In this document: positions 44,540 to 53,072 of the stretch, in pieces
Layout of the letters: every line of letters starts with the position of its first letter
How positions within the stretch are numbered: position 1 is the stretch's first letter
Source of the DNA: Oribacterium sp. KHPX15
GTDB lineage: Bacteria; Bacillota; Clostridia; Lachnospirales; Lachnospiraceae
DNA length: 64,000 nt
NCBI RefSeq assembly: GCF_900107835.1
Contig: NZ_FNRG01000004.1
Span: forward strand, 124,001-188,000
Direction of reading: 5' to 3'
The notes under the pieces: generated by a model
Databases searched by the model: none
The model's input: the letters and a program-made list of their open reading frames with translations, nothing else
Told to the model about the DNA's origin: nothing
Position numbers and translations under genes: made by a program

Positions 44540-45499
44540 ATGTTTTCATTTGGAAAAAACCAGGATTATAATATGAACACACCCGCAAATGCTTCTGACA
44601 ATTCTCTGAAGCATGAGCTTGAAGGCTTAAGAGCCATAGGTGAGTATGCTTTAAAGCAAAAGAACCTTTTGCAGCACGAAGAGATCAGGACCTCAGACGA
44701 GCTTAAGGGCATCCAGTACTCCTTTGATGCAGTTCGTCAGAAGTCTGATGACATCACAAATTCTGTAACAGATTTCCAGGCTCAGTTCTCAAGAGTACAG
44801 GAAATAGTTGACCGTTTTGAATCCATCATATCGAAAATGGAATCTACTGTTGAGGAATCTCACAACAGTATGGATATGGTCAGAGAGAAGTCCAATGATG
44901 TTTACGAAACCATTTCCGCTGTTGAACAGGTTTTTGAGGAGTTTCAGAAGAGCTTTGCTGACATTTCCAAGAATGTAAGTGCCATCAACAGGATAGCCAG
45001 CCAGACAAACCTTCTTGCCATCAATGCTTCCATCGAGGCAGCCCGTGCAGGTCAGGCAGGAAAAGGCTTTGCGGTTGTTGCTACAGAGGTTAATAAGCTG
45101 TCAAAGAACATCCAGGAGATAGTAGGCTCCATCGACAACAGCATGCAGAATCTTAACTCAAACAACCTGAAGCTTAAGGATGCAATCATAAATACAAGAA
45201 CCGCAATTACGGATTCACAGAATCAGGTTAATGAAACTGATGCCGTTGTTGAAAGCATTAACGCAGTTTCCGAGGATATCGCAAACGGCAACAAGGAAAT
45301 GCTCCAGGTATTTGATGACTGCAACAATAACATGAATATGGTTTCCTCAACTGTCGCAGATTCCGCAGTTTACTATGACAAAGTTGAAAGCGATATCCAG
45401 CATATGATGACCAACATCACAAAGAAAGGTTTTGTATTTGAGGATCTGAATAATGCTCTCGAGCAGATCGATCCGATGATCCGAAAGATCAGACGCTGA
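44540..45499 (+). CDS. Soluble methyl-accepting chemotaxis protein
   Basis: This 319-residue receptor lacks any membrane segment or recognisable sensor domain. It consists of a long helical coiled coil with the signalling tip [43 protein letters not shown] (about 153-195). The tip contains the CheA/CheW contact region and is conserved, with Gln in place of the usual Glu in RAGE. The gene follows the FIST gene after 15 bases with AAGGAGGG. The most natural reading is that the FIST protein is its detached sensor. cheA or cheW genes are not in the window. Confidence 0.92.
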   Translation: MFSFGKNQDYNMNTPANASDNSLKHELEGLRAIGEYALKQKNLLQHEEIRTSDELKGIQYSFDAVRQKSDDITNSVTDFQAQFSRVQEIVDRFESIISKMESTVEESHNSMDMVREKSNDVYETISAVEQVFEEFQKSFADISKNVSAINRIASQTNLLAINASIEAARAGQAGKGFAVVATEVNKLSKNIQEIVGSIDNSMQNLNSNNLKLKDAIINTRTAITDSQNQVNETDAVVESINAVSEDIANGNKEMLQVFDDCNNNMNMVSSTVADSAVYYDKVESDIQHMMTNITKKGFVFEDLNNALEQIDPMIRKIRR

Positions 45500-45547
45500 T
45501 AAAGCGGACATTCCCTAATGTCCTTTCCTTTATACCCCTTCTTTTGT

Positions 45548-45580
45548 AAGCCCGTCTCCCCAAGGCGGGCTTCTTTTTTT
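45548..45580 (+). terminator. Terminator of the FIST-chemoreceptor operon
   Basis: AAGCCCG pairs with CGGGCTT, followed by CTTTTTTT. On the opposite strand AGCCG/CGGCT (45588-45613) may end the permease operon. Confidence 0.85.
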
Positions 45581-45653
45581 CGCAATAAAGCCGCCACAGG
45601 ACATGTGACGGCTAACTCAGAATCGAGCAGGGTGTATTCCATCTACTCGATTA

Positions 45654-46793
45654 TTACGATGTTTTTTTAAGTTTGCTGATCAATCCGGAAATAAGTATTC
45701 CTGTCAGCAGCCAGACTACGCTTGTAATAACCGCTCCGGGTAAAAATGATTTACCATGAGATGCCATATAAAACCAGCGTCCCGGGAATATAATCGAAAG
45801 ATTTTCCCAGAAACCTGCCCAATCCGGAAGTCTGAAGAGCAGTCCGGACATAAGAGATGCGGTTAATGTGATAACCGGAGCTGACAGAACCAGAACTGAG
45901 AAATTACCGGAAAGAGAGCATACAACCAAAGCGATTCCGCTTGCTCCGATTGAGTAAACAATATAAGCAAGTAAAATCAAAAGAAAAGAACGAACATCGC
46001 TTGTCTCTTTGTATAAAACAGGAATTAATCCGATCGAAGCAAGCATCATGCCGGGTAATGCCTGAGCAATGAACATCAGGGCTATATTGGCGCCCCGCCC
46101 GACGGCTCTTCGAATCAACTGTCCGCTTCCGTAATTACACATCCACGTTCCGCTGATAATTATATAAAACAGGGATAATGCTGCGTACCATCGGATACCT
46201 GTGCACATATTGTCTTCTTCATCAGTTTCCTCAGCAGTGTCTACCAGATATGCTTCTACATCCAGAAGAGATCCTTTATCCCATATTTCGGAAGTATTTT
46301 GGCGAAACCGGGCAAGCTCCTCTTCATCAGCCTTGGCAATTTCAACCAGACGTGATTCAATAAGGGCTTCAATCCATATTTTTATGGCATCATTAATAAC
46401 TGTTTCGGTAAAGGATTCCAGTTCCATACTGTCAGACATGACAGTAACGGAAATCAGAGAATTATAGTCACCTTTCCGGATTTTATCCGAAAAATCCTCC
46501 TTTATTACAACTATTCCATGAGCTCTGTTTTTGGCTATGGCATCATTTGCGTCATCCAATGTTGAAAGATAAAAATCATACGATTCTTCACTTAACAATA
46601 CATTGATAAATTCTTCACCCCAAACGCCTTCATCATTGTTTACAATGGCAATCGGAACAGAAGTATTGTTTTCGCCTGTATTTAGCGTGGAGATATAAAA
46701 TGAAACAATCGCGATAATGATCAAAACAGAAAGAGATGTATAGTCTGTAATAAGTGCTCTTGTACGGCCTTTAAACAGAGATGCGTAATTCAT
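45654..46793 (-). CDS. ABC-2 type permease, second subunit
   Basis: The 379-residue membrane protein has the ABC-2 exporter layout: a first membrane helix (SLSVLIIIAIVSFYISTL), then an outer domain of about 170 residues beginning IAIVNNDEGVWGEEFINVL, typical of YhgE-related permeases. Five or six C-terminal helices follow, from WYAALSLFYIIISGTW to TSVVWLLTGILISGLI. The start is at 46793 with AAGGGGGTG upstream, and overlaps the preceding gene as ATGA. With that neighbour it forms a heterodimeric permease. There is no ATPase in this operon. Confidence 0.85.
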   Translation of the reverse strand: MNYASLFKGRTRALITDYTSLSVLIIIAIVSFYISTLNTGENNTSVPIAIVNNDEGVWGEEFINVLLSEESYDFYLSTLDDANDAIAKNRAHGIVVIKEDFSDKIRKGDYNSLISVTVMSDSMELESFTETVINDAIKIWIEALIESRLVEIAKADEEELARFRQNTSEIWDKGSLLDVEAYLVDTAEETDEEDNMCTGIRWYAALSLFYIIISGTWMCNYGSGQLIRRAVGRGANIALMFIAQALPGMMLASIGLIPVLYKETSDVRSFLLILLAYIVYSIGASGIALVVCSLSGNFSVLVLSAPVITLTASLMSGLLFRLPDWAGFWENLSIIFPGRWFYMASHGKSFLPGAVITSVVWLLTGILISGLISKLKKTS

Positions 46794-48001
46794 TCTTTGC
46801 ACCCCCTTATCATATAAACGGTAAACCCTGAAATCACAAAAACGATACACATGAATACCAGCATCATGATATCCATCGTGAACCTTTCTTCAACCATTTT
46901 ATAAAGGGCATTGGAAAAAATGCTTATGCTGCTTCGAAGAGGAGATATTTCCATAAGAAAAGCAATCGTTTTGGGATAATCGGTACTGCGGGACATAAAG
47001 AAAACACCCGCCATGGAAACAAAACCAAAATAAAGCCCTGCCCAAAGAGCAGAATGTCCGTTTTTGAAAACAGATCCGAAAAAGATTGCCAGGGCACTGA
47101 AGGTTAATGCGGTTAAGAGCATAGCAGGAAAAACAGTTAATGCAAGCTGAATCGGTACATTACGTATAATTCGTGCTACCGGGTACATTATAAGGAAAGT
47201 ACCCATGATAAGGATAGTGCCTGAAATCAAACGTGCAAAATAAAATCCGGCAAGACTGCCTGCAGATATTTTTCTCTTTTTAAATGTTCCGGATACATCG
47301 ATACCGGTTAAGTATATTATGGGAAAAGATGCAAAATAAGCACAGACAGCAAACAGGGAACCAACAATGAATCTTAAATAATAATCATTTCCGGGAGAAA
47401 AGACTCCCTTCTTTCCTATGATACGGCCACGATTAAGGTGGACATTCAGGAGATCATAGCTTCCTTCTTCCCACAAGGTTAATATCTCGTCATCGGTTAT
47501 TCCTTTGTTTCTTCCGATATCGGCAGCAATATATACTATTCGTATTCCCTGCCCGAACACAGACATTGTACTTTTAAAGGATGAATAAAATATTAAAGCA
47601 TCAAAGGAATGCTCTTTTGAATAATAATATTCCAATTCTGCCTTTTCTCCCGACATGGAAGTATAATAAGTATTTTCCGGAATATGAAGGAAAACGGCAA
47701 CTTTCCCTTCTTTAACAAGATTCATTCCTGTTTCCATGTCTTTGACAGGGTAAACCACAGCCCTGCCGTCACTTACTTCGGGAGCAATGATCAGATTTAA
47801 TAATTCACTTGTTTTCTCTGCAGAATCTTCATTATAGATTGCACATGCAATTTTATTGCCGTTATCTGCACTTATAACCGGTATAAGAAAGGTTGCAAAC
47901 AGCAATAAAACAGGGACCGGCGATAACATTGCGAGTATCACCGTTTTCCCATGACCAAATAGTCTTTTTATATCATATAAGATGAGCATAAAAGGCTTCA
48001 T
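46790..48001 (-). CDS. ABC-2 type permease, first subunit
   Basis: The 403 residues follow the same layout as the next gene: a first helix (TVILAMLSPVPVLLLFATFLIPV), an outer domain beginning ACAIYNEDSAEKTSELLNLI, and a group of C-terminal helices from LRFIVGSLFAVCAYFASFPII onward. The start is uncertain. The frame runs back to 48055; the ATG at 48001 is preferred because homology-like sequence (MKPFMLILYDIKRLFG) begins there and GGGGGG lies 11 bases upstream. It is coupled to the second permease gene by an ATGA overlap. Export of an envelope component is inference. Confidence 0.83.
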   Translation of the reverse strand: MKPFMLILYDIKRLFGHGKTVILAMLSPVPVLLLFATFLIPVISADNGNKIACAIYNEDSAEKTSELLNLIIAPEVSDGRAVVYPVKDMETGMNLVKEGKVAVFLHIPENTYYTSMSGEKAELEYYYSKEHSFDALIFYSSFKSTMSVFGQGIRIVYIAADIGRNKGITDDEILTLWEEGSYDLLNVHLNRGRIIGKKGVFSPGNDYYLRFIVGSLFAVCAYFASFPIIYLTGIDVSGTFKKRKISAGSLAGFYFARLISGTILIMGTFLIMYPVARIIRNVPIQLALTVFPAMLLTALTFSALAIFFGSVFKNGHSALWAGLYFGFVSMAGVFFMSRSTDYPKTIAFLMEISPLRSSISIFSNALYKMVEERFTMDIMMLVFMCIVFVISGFTVYMIRGCKE

Positions 48002-48056
48002 TCGATAACATGCCCCCCTGTCAAGTTTAATCATTCTGTCCATAAGAAACAGCAAC

Positions 48057-49544
48057 CTACAACAAATCTAAAATCCCTGCTTTTTTAATCATAAGGATGA
48101 ATACCTGCGCCAGACTGTATACTGAATTGTCCATATTCACTTTTAAAGTATCACCCGTATCCAGTGCTGCTTTTAAATCCTCAAGGTTTGTTCCGCAATC
48201 AATACCTGACTCAGGCAGGAAAACGGGGGGAGTAATCTTGTTTGTCTCAAGAGGTCCCCTGGTCATGGAAGAAGTAATGTCGACCGATACCTTATCACTT
48301 TTTAATGTTGTTGTTTTCGTTCCGTTACCAAGTACGGAAGTTTCTTTAATCGTACCTGTCATAAAGTTTCCGGTAATAGAAGTAATATCATCAGACGAAG
48401 GTTTATTTGATGATATCTCAAAAGTTCCGTTTATTTCTTTGGAAGAACCTGACTGATTTACTTCCTGAAGAATTGTAACGAAGAAGCCATCGAAATCACA
48501 CTTGTTGGTCATGCTGTATTCTCCGCTGCCTGTGCAGATGACGCTTTCTTCATAGTAGGAATCATCACCGGTTGAATCACAGTCAATTATCATTTGTTTT
48601 TCGGATCCCTTTTTATAATAGTTGATTTCATACTTACAGGTTTCCTGATCAAGAGTAACATCTGCAATAATGGCAACAGGCGTTCCTTTATAACTGTATG
48701 TTGTCATAGTGATTTCCATGTCACCGTCATTCTGGGTGTATGAATCGATAAGCCTGTTAAATTTGCTAGTATCATTTTCATCGAGGTCAATTATTTCTTT
48801 GTATATGAGATCGCTGAGACCACTAATCAGGTTAACAGCGTTATCATCGGATACGGTTACTGAAACAGTATTGCATTCCTTTTCTTCACCTAAAATAATG
48901 TAGCCTGCTTTTGATTTTATAAAGTCTTTTTCCGTTAAACCTGAGAGAGCGGTTTCAATAAAGTTATTCAATTCCTGATCCCAGTCAGTTTCTTCACGTT
49001 TATCTGATTCCATTATCATCTTGGCATAACGTTCTATTGCTCCAACGTTTTTAAGACTTTCCTGAGCTGATGAATCCATTTGATATCTTATCATCGGGGA
49101 ACCGGGATCCATAGGGACAAAGATAAACTGATCTCCGGAAAAATACATACTTCCCGTACCAAGCGGGTTTCCACTGACAGAGGCTGTAATATCATATGCA
49201 GCATCACCATTATCTGCATTATAACTGTATGTCTGTTCCAACACCAGGTCATATGCAGGCATGGTATCGGACGAAAAACGCGTAGTCCTTGTGCAGGTAT
49301 GAGATTTGTCGGTATCATCGATTCCAAAATGGACCAAAGCATCCATAGGGATTGAACCGATATTTGAAATTTCTTTATTTATATTTTTGGAAACTCCAAC
49401 AACATTTTCAGCAAAAGCCTTCCTGGGATTTTTGAAAATACCGCTGTTAATGATAAATACAACACCGCCGGTAAGAAGTGCTGCCAGTAAAATAATAAAG
49501 ATGATTATCTTGACGGTAATGCCGCCATTTTTATTCTCTTTCAT
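48057..49544 (-). CDS. Membrane-anchored paralogue of the 37.8 kb surface protein
   Basis: The 495 residues have one N-terminal membrane helix (IIIFIILLAALLTGGVVFII, about 13-32) and a large outer domain related along its length to the outer part of the protein at 37844-39964; shared stretches include NPRKAFAENVVGV, ALVHFGIDDTDKSHT, PVFLPESGIDC and TTYSYKGTPVAI. It lacks the zinc ribbon and the repeats. It sits inside a tight operon: ATGA overlap with the glycosyltransferase upstream and a short gap to the permeases downstream. It is probably an accessory surface subunit of the exporter. The family is unnamed to me. Confidence 0.8.
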   Translation of the reverse strand: MKENKNGGITVKIIIFIILLAALLTGGVVFIINSGIFKNPRKAFAENVVGVSKNINKEISNIGSIPMDALVHFGIDDTDKSHTCTRTTRFSSDTMPAYDLVLEQTYSYNADNGDAAYDITASVSGNPLGTGSMYFSGDQFIFVPMDPGSPMIRYQMDSSAQESLKNVGAIERYAKMIMESDKREETDWDQELNNFIETALSGLTEKDFIKSKAGYIILGEEKECNTVSVTVSDDNAVNLISGLSDLIYKEIIDLDENDTSKFNRLIDSYTQNDGDMEITMTTYSYKGTPVAIIADVTLDQETCKYEINYYKKGSEKQMIIDCDSTGDDSYYEESVICTGSGEYSMTNKCDFDGFFVTILQEVNQSGSSKEINGTFEISSNKPSSDDITSITGNFMTGTIKETSVLGNGTKTTTLKSDKVSVDITSSMTRGPLETNKITPPVFLPESGIDCGTNLEDLKAALDTGDTLKVNMDNSVYSLAQVFILMIKKAGILDLL

Positions 49545-50554
49545 ATGGCTTTTATTATATCATAAATTGCCGAAAGTCTTTGTCCTGTCCTGGAGAAATC
49601 TCTTTCCAGAGCTGTTTTTCCGGCTTCCTTTACAATGGATTTATCAGTACTGTTCAGGACCTGTTTAAGTATCCCCGGCAGCTCGTCATTCTGCTTGAAT
49701 TTAAATACATTTTTTCCGTTAACAAGCCATCCGTTATATACGGGGATGTCACGGACGATAACCGGTATTTCACATGCCATAGCCTCTAAAACAACTATTC
49801 CTTCTGTCTCCTCATGACTCATAAAAAGAAATAAATCACAGAAATTATATGCTTTTTTCAATTCTGCGCTGTCAACGAAACCTGCGAAGATAAGGTTTTC
49901 TGGAGACTGTCGGATTTCTTTTCTAACCCGAGCAGGAACAAGAACGGAAGGTGTATAACCAAACCAGATAAAAGAATAGTCAGGGTTATTCCTGGCAAGT
50001 TCAATGAATTCCGTAATACCCTTTCTCTCCATATAATGTCCTACACTCATTATCACTTTTTTATCATCCGGCAGATTATACTTTTTCAGAAACTCCTTTT
50101 TCTGAATCAGATTAAGTTCCTTCTCTTTCCTCCAGTAATATGTATCTATACCGTTTGACAAAGCATAAACAGGCTTTTTGATATTGTATCCTTCCAACAG
50201 TGACTTCGAATATTCAGTAGGGGTGATAACAGCATCACCGAGTCCATAGCAAAAAACTATCCATTGCTTAAAAACCGGTGCCAAAAAATTGGAACCTACA
50301 AAAGAGTTTTTAAAATCCTCCATTGTTGAATGACCGTAATATAATACTTTTTTGCCCAATGCTTTAGCCCTTACAGCCATGAAAACACTATCGGGAAAAA
50401 CCGTATTGATATGAACAATATCGGATTGTTTTAAGCCGGATTTGTTTACAGATATACCTTGTTTTTCCAGCATGGAGATCTGGTGATATACCGCTTTCCC
50501 CACGCCGCTCTTTTTTGTGAGATTAATCCCACCCATATATACAAAAGTTTTCAT
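49541..50554 (-). CDS. Glycosyltransferase family 4, BgsB/LafB-like
   Basis: This 337-residue GT-B enzyme resembles the diacylglycerol glucosyltransferases that make lipoteichoic acid anchors. Characteristic stretches are GGINLTKKSGVGKAVYHQISML, DIVHINTVFPDSVFMA, YYGHSTMEDFKNSFVGSN, VITPTEYSKSLLEGYNI, SNGID and HEETEGIVVLEAMACEIPV. The start is placed at 50554 where homology begins; in-frame ATGs at 50572 and a TTG at 50605 are alternatives, none with a clear ribosome binding site. It is divergent from the LtaS-like gene and heads the operon leading to the ABC permeases. Exact sugar and acceptor are inference. Confidence 0.85.
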   Translation of the reverse strand: MKTFVYMGGINLTKKSGVGKAVYHQISMLEKQGISVNKSGLKQSDIVHINTVFPDSVFMAVRAKALGKKVLYYGHSTMEDFKNSFVGSNFLAPVFKQWIVFCYGLGDAVITPTEYSKSLLEGYNIKKPVYALSNGIDTYYWRKEKELNLIQKKEFLKKYNLPDDKKVIMSVGHYMERKGITEFIELARNNPDYSFIWFGYTPSVLVPARVRKEIRQSPENLIFAGFVDSAELKKAYNFCDLFLFMSHEETEGIVVLEAMACEIPVIVRDIPVYNGWLVNGKNVFKFKQNDELPGILKQVLNSTDKSIVKEAGKTALERDFSRTGQRLSAIYDIIKAI

Positions 50555-50627
50555 ATTGTTATCATGCATCATAGTAAATATAATACTATTCTTTTCCTCT
50601 ATCAAACACCCCCATCTGCAAATTCCG

Positions 50628-50664
50628 GTAACAGATCCCCCTGGTCCACCGGGTGAACTGTTAC
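50628..50664. repeat. Compact 37-bp member of the GTAAC-bounded repeat family
   Basis: It has the same ends as the long elements (GTAACAG and CTGTTAC). The inner sequence CTGGTCCACCGGGTGAAC is the reverse complement of the left end at 61350 apart from one base. It forms a simple hairpin. It lies between the divergent glycosyltransferase and LtaS-like genes, 15 bases before a promoter. Confidence 0.7.
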
Positions 50665-50679
50665 AAAATCCAAAAAGGA

Positions 50680-50708
50680 TTGAGAATAATAATTCTTAAT
50701 GATAATAT
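50680..50708 (+). promoter_or_regulatory. Promoter of the LtaS-like gene
   Basis: TTGAGA (50680-50685), 17-base spacer, TAATAT (50703-50708). Transcription would start about 20 bases before the ATG at 50737, which supports that start. Confidence 0.72.
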
Positions 50709-50736
50709 TACTTCACCACCAAAAGGATTACTGATT

Positions 50737-53013
50737 ATGGTCGACAGTAAAAAAACTGACAATGATAAATCATATAAAAAATCGAAGGATTTTTCACGGA
50801 AAATAAAGCAGGGAATCTGCGATCTCCTGCCTTATTTTTGTGTTTTTTCCATATCTATTATTGTTTGGGAACTGATTCTTCGTTTTCAAATGGGGCAGGG
50901 ATTCTCAAAAGAAAACCTTTTCTTTCTTTTTTTTGTTCCTGCCGAAGCTCTTGCTCTGACTGTTATCAACGGACTGTTTCCTCAAAAAATCAATCGGATT
51001 CTTTTTCCGTTAAGTCTTTTAATCATATCCTTTTATTACGATATTCAACTGGTGTATTTTCGAATCTTTGGTTCATTTTTTTCTGTATCCATGATGGAAA
51101 TGGGAGAGGAATCCGTAGTCAATTTCGGTTGGGCAATTGGAGAAGTTCTGCAGAAATCCCTTGGATACATGGCACTTTTACTTTTTCCTGTAGTAGTTGT
51201 AACCGCACTGTGTCTGACTAAACGAATAAAAGGCAATCCATACCCTCCGGTTCTTCATCTGATCATGATTCCCCCGGTAATCATATTATGGATCCTGGGA
51301 GCTCAGTGCCTCAGAATAGACGGTACAGCAAAACAAAGTGCATATAATATATTCGTTTCCAATACAAGCGACACAGACACTACTTCCTCCAAAGTAGGAA
51401 GCATAACAACCTTTACCGTTGAATTGGGCTCTTATTTTTGCGGCTTCGGAAGAAGTGACTCATTTAAAACCGATAATTCTCTCTATGAGGGTCTGATGCT
51501 CAATGATGAAATATTATTCGACAACAATGCCGCAGCTAAAATCAATAAGAGTTTTGATTTTGATGAACTGGCAAAAAACAGCGGCGACGATTCTATTCAT
51601 GAACTGTATGATTATGTGGGAAACAGAATGCCTTCTTATACCAATGAATATACCGGCATAATGAAAGGTTATAATGTTATTTTTATCTGCGCTGAAGGTC
51701 TCTGGACATACGGAATCAATGAAAAAGTAACTCCAACTATTTATGAGATGGCAAACAGCGGAATAATACTGACAAATTATTACAATAGTTTTCGCAATAC
51801 AACCGTGAATGGAGAGTTCGCTCTTTCAACATCTTTATGGCCCGATGTATCACGTAAGGCCTTAAAGGGCGTCGATGTCGGAAGTATGCCTCAATCATCC
51901 ATGTGCTATATGCCCATGGGCCTTGGAAATATCTTTAAAAACGAAGGTGCGCCTTCCTATGCTTTCCATAACTATTACGGAAATTATTACCGCAGAAAAC
52001 AGTCCTGGACCAACCTTGGTTATGAGAATCTGTTTTTTATGGATGACGGAATGACTTTTTCCTCCAGGTGGCCCGCTTCCGATTATGAACTGATGGAGCA
52101 ATCAGTTGATAAGTACATTTCGGAAGATCGTTTTTTCACATATTATATGACCTTCAGCGGTCATGGTCCGTACAATTCAAGCAATTGCATTTACAATAAA
52201 AATATAGAAGAAGTAAAATCCCGGCTCGGTGACGAAGCAGGCAATTACTGTGATGAAGCATTAGGATATCTTGCAGGCAATCTTGAACTGGAAAAAGGAA
52301 TTGAATATCTGGTAACCAGGCTTGAAGAAAAAGGGATCCTGGATAACACCTTAATAATGATAACCGGTGACCATTATCCATATTATCTCGGAGAGGAAGG
52401 AAGAAACCAGCTTGCGGGAAGGGCTATTTCCGATATGGATCTGTATCATTCAACATGTATATTATATACAACGGGATTGCCGGAAAAAGTAACATGCGAA
52501 ACGTATTGCTGTAATATAGATATCGTTCCGACTGTTTTGAATCTTTTGGGAATCGATTATGACTCAAGACTGTTTATGGGCACAGATGTTTTTTCTCAAG
52601 GTATCCACAAAGCTGTTCTTTATAACAAAAGTTTTATTACCGACAAGGTCATTTACAATTCAAAAACCAGAACAACAGAATGGAAAATCGACACCGGACA
52701 ATATAATAAAAAAGACCTTGAGTTATATCTGGACTCAATGAGCGATTTGATAGAATCGGAATACTCCGCAAGCATAAAGATAATAGAAAATAATTTCTAT
52801 CACCATTTATGGAAAGATTCAGATTTGATCACAGCCGAAGAGGCTTCAAGCGAGATCAAAAGGGAAGACAACGTAAGAGAAGAATTGAAAGGGCTAAGGA
52901 AGGATAAAAACCAAAGCAGGGAAGACACAATCAAAGGCGGATTGGAAGAAGCAAAAAAACAGATTGAATTGTTAAAACAAAAAGGGCAGGAGGATATTGA
53001 CTCTGATCAATAA
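50737..53013 (+). CDS. LtaS-type sulfatase-family membrane transferase
   Basis: LtaS-like enzymes polymerise glycerol phosphate or transfer related groups onto envelope glycolipids. The 758 residues have about five N-terminal membrane helices (residues 30-185) and an outer alkaline-phosphatase-fold domain. The expected metal and catalytic residues are Glu320 in NVIFICAEGL, nucleophile Thr356 in TTVNGEF, and GDHYP late in the domain; TFSGHGPY is also conserved. The C-terminal 60 residues form a charged coiled coil, an extra compared with Staphylococcus LtaS. The start ATG follows AAAGGA and the promoter at 50680. It lies between two glycolipid glycosyltransferases. Confidence 0.88.
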   Translation: MVDSKKTDNDKSYKKSKDFSRKIKQGICDLLPYFCVFSISIIVWELILRFQMGQGFSKENLFFLFFVPAEALALTVINGLFPQKINRILFPLSLLIISFYYDIQLVYFRIFGSFFSVSMMEMGEESVVNFGWAIGEVLQKSLGYMALLLFPVVVVTALCLTKRIKGNPYPPVLHLIMIPPVIILWILGAQCLRIDGTAKQSAYNIFVSNTSDTDTTSSKVGSITTFTVELGSYFCGFGRSDSFKTDNSLYEGLMLNDEILFDNNAAAKINKSFDFDELAKNSGDDSIHELYDYVGNRMPSYTNEYTGIMKGYNVIFICAEGLWTYGINEKVTPTIYEMANSGIILTNYYNSFRNTTVNGEFALSTSLWPDVSRKALKGVDVGSMPQSSMCYMPMGLGNIFKNEGAPSYAFHNYYGNYYRRKQSWTNLGYENLFFMDDGMTFSSRWPASDYELMEQSVDKYISEDRFFTYYMTFSGHGPYNSSNCIYNKNIEEVKSRLGDEAGNYCDEALGYLAGNLELEKGIEYLVTRLEEKGILDNTLIMITGDHYPYYLGEEGRNQLAGRAISDMDLYHSTCILYTTGLPEKVTCETYCCNIDIVPTVLNLLGIDYDSRLFMGTDVFSQGIHKAVLYNKSFITDKVIYNSKTRTTEWKIDTGQYNKKDLELYLDSMSDLIESEYSASIKIIENNFYHHLWKDSDLITAEEASSEIKREDNVREELKGLRKDKNQSREDTIKGGLEEAKKQIELLKQKGQEDIDSDQ

Positions 53014-53039
53014 TGATCTTATAACCTCCCGCATCTTGT

Positions 53040-53062
53040 AAGCCCGCCTGCCAGGCGGGCTT
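53040..53062. terminator. Terminator of the LtaS-like gene
   Basis: AAGCCCGCC pairs with GGCGGGCTT around TGCCA, followed by TT. It lies between convergent genes. Confidence 0.85.
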
Positions 53063-53072
53063 TTGGTATTTT

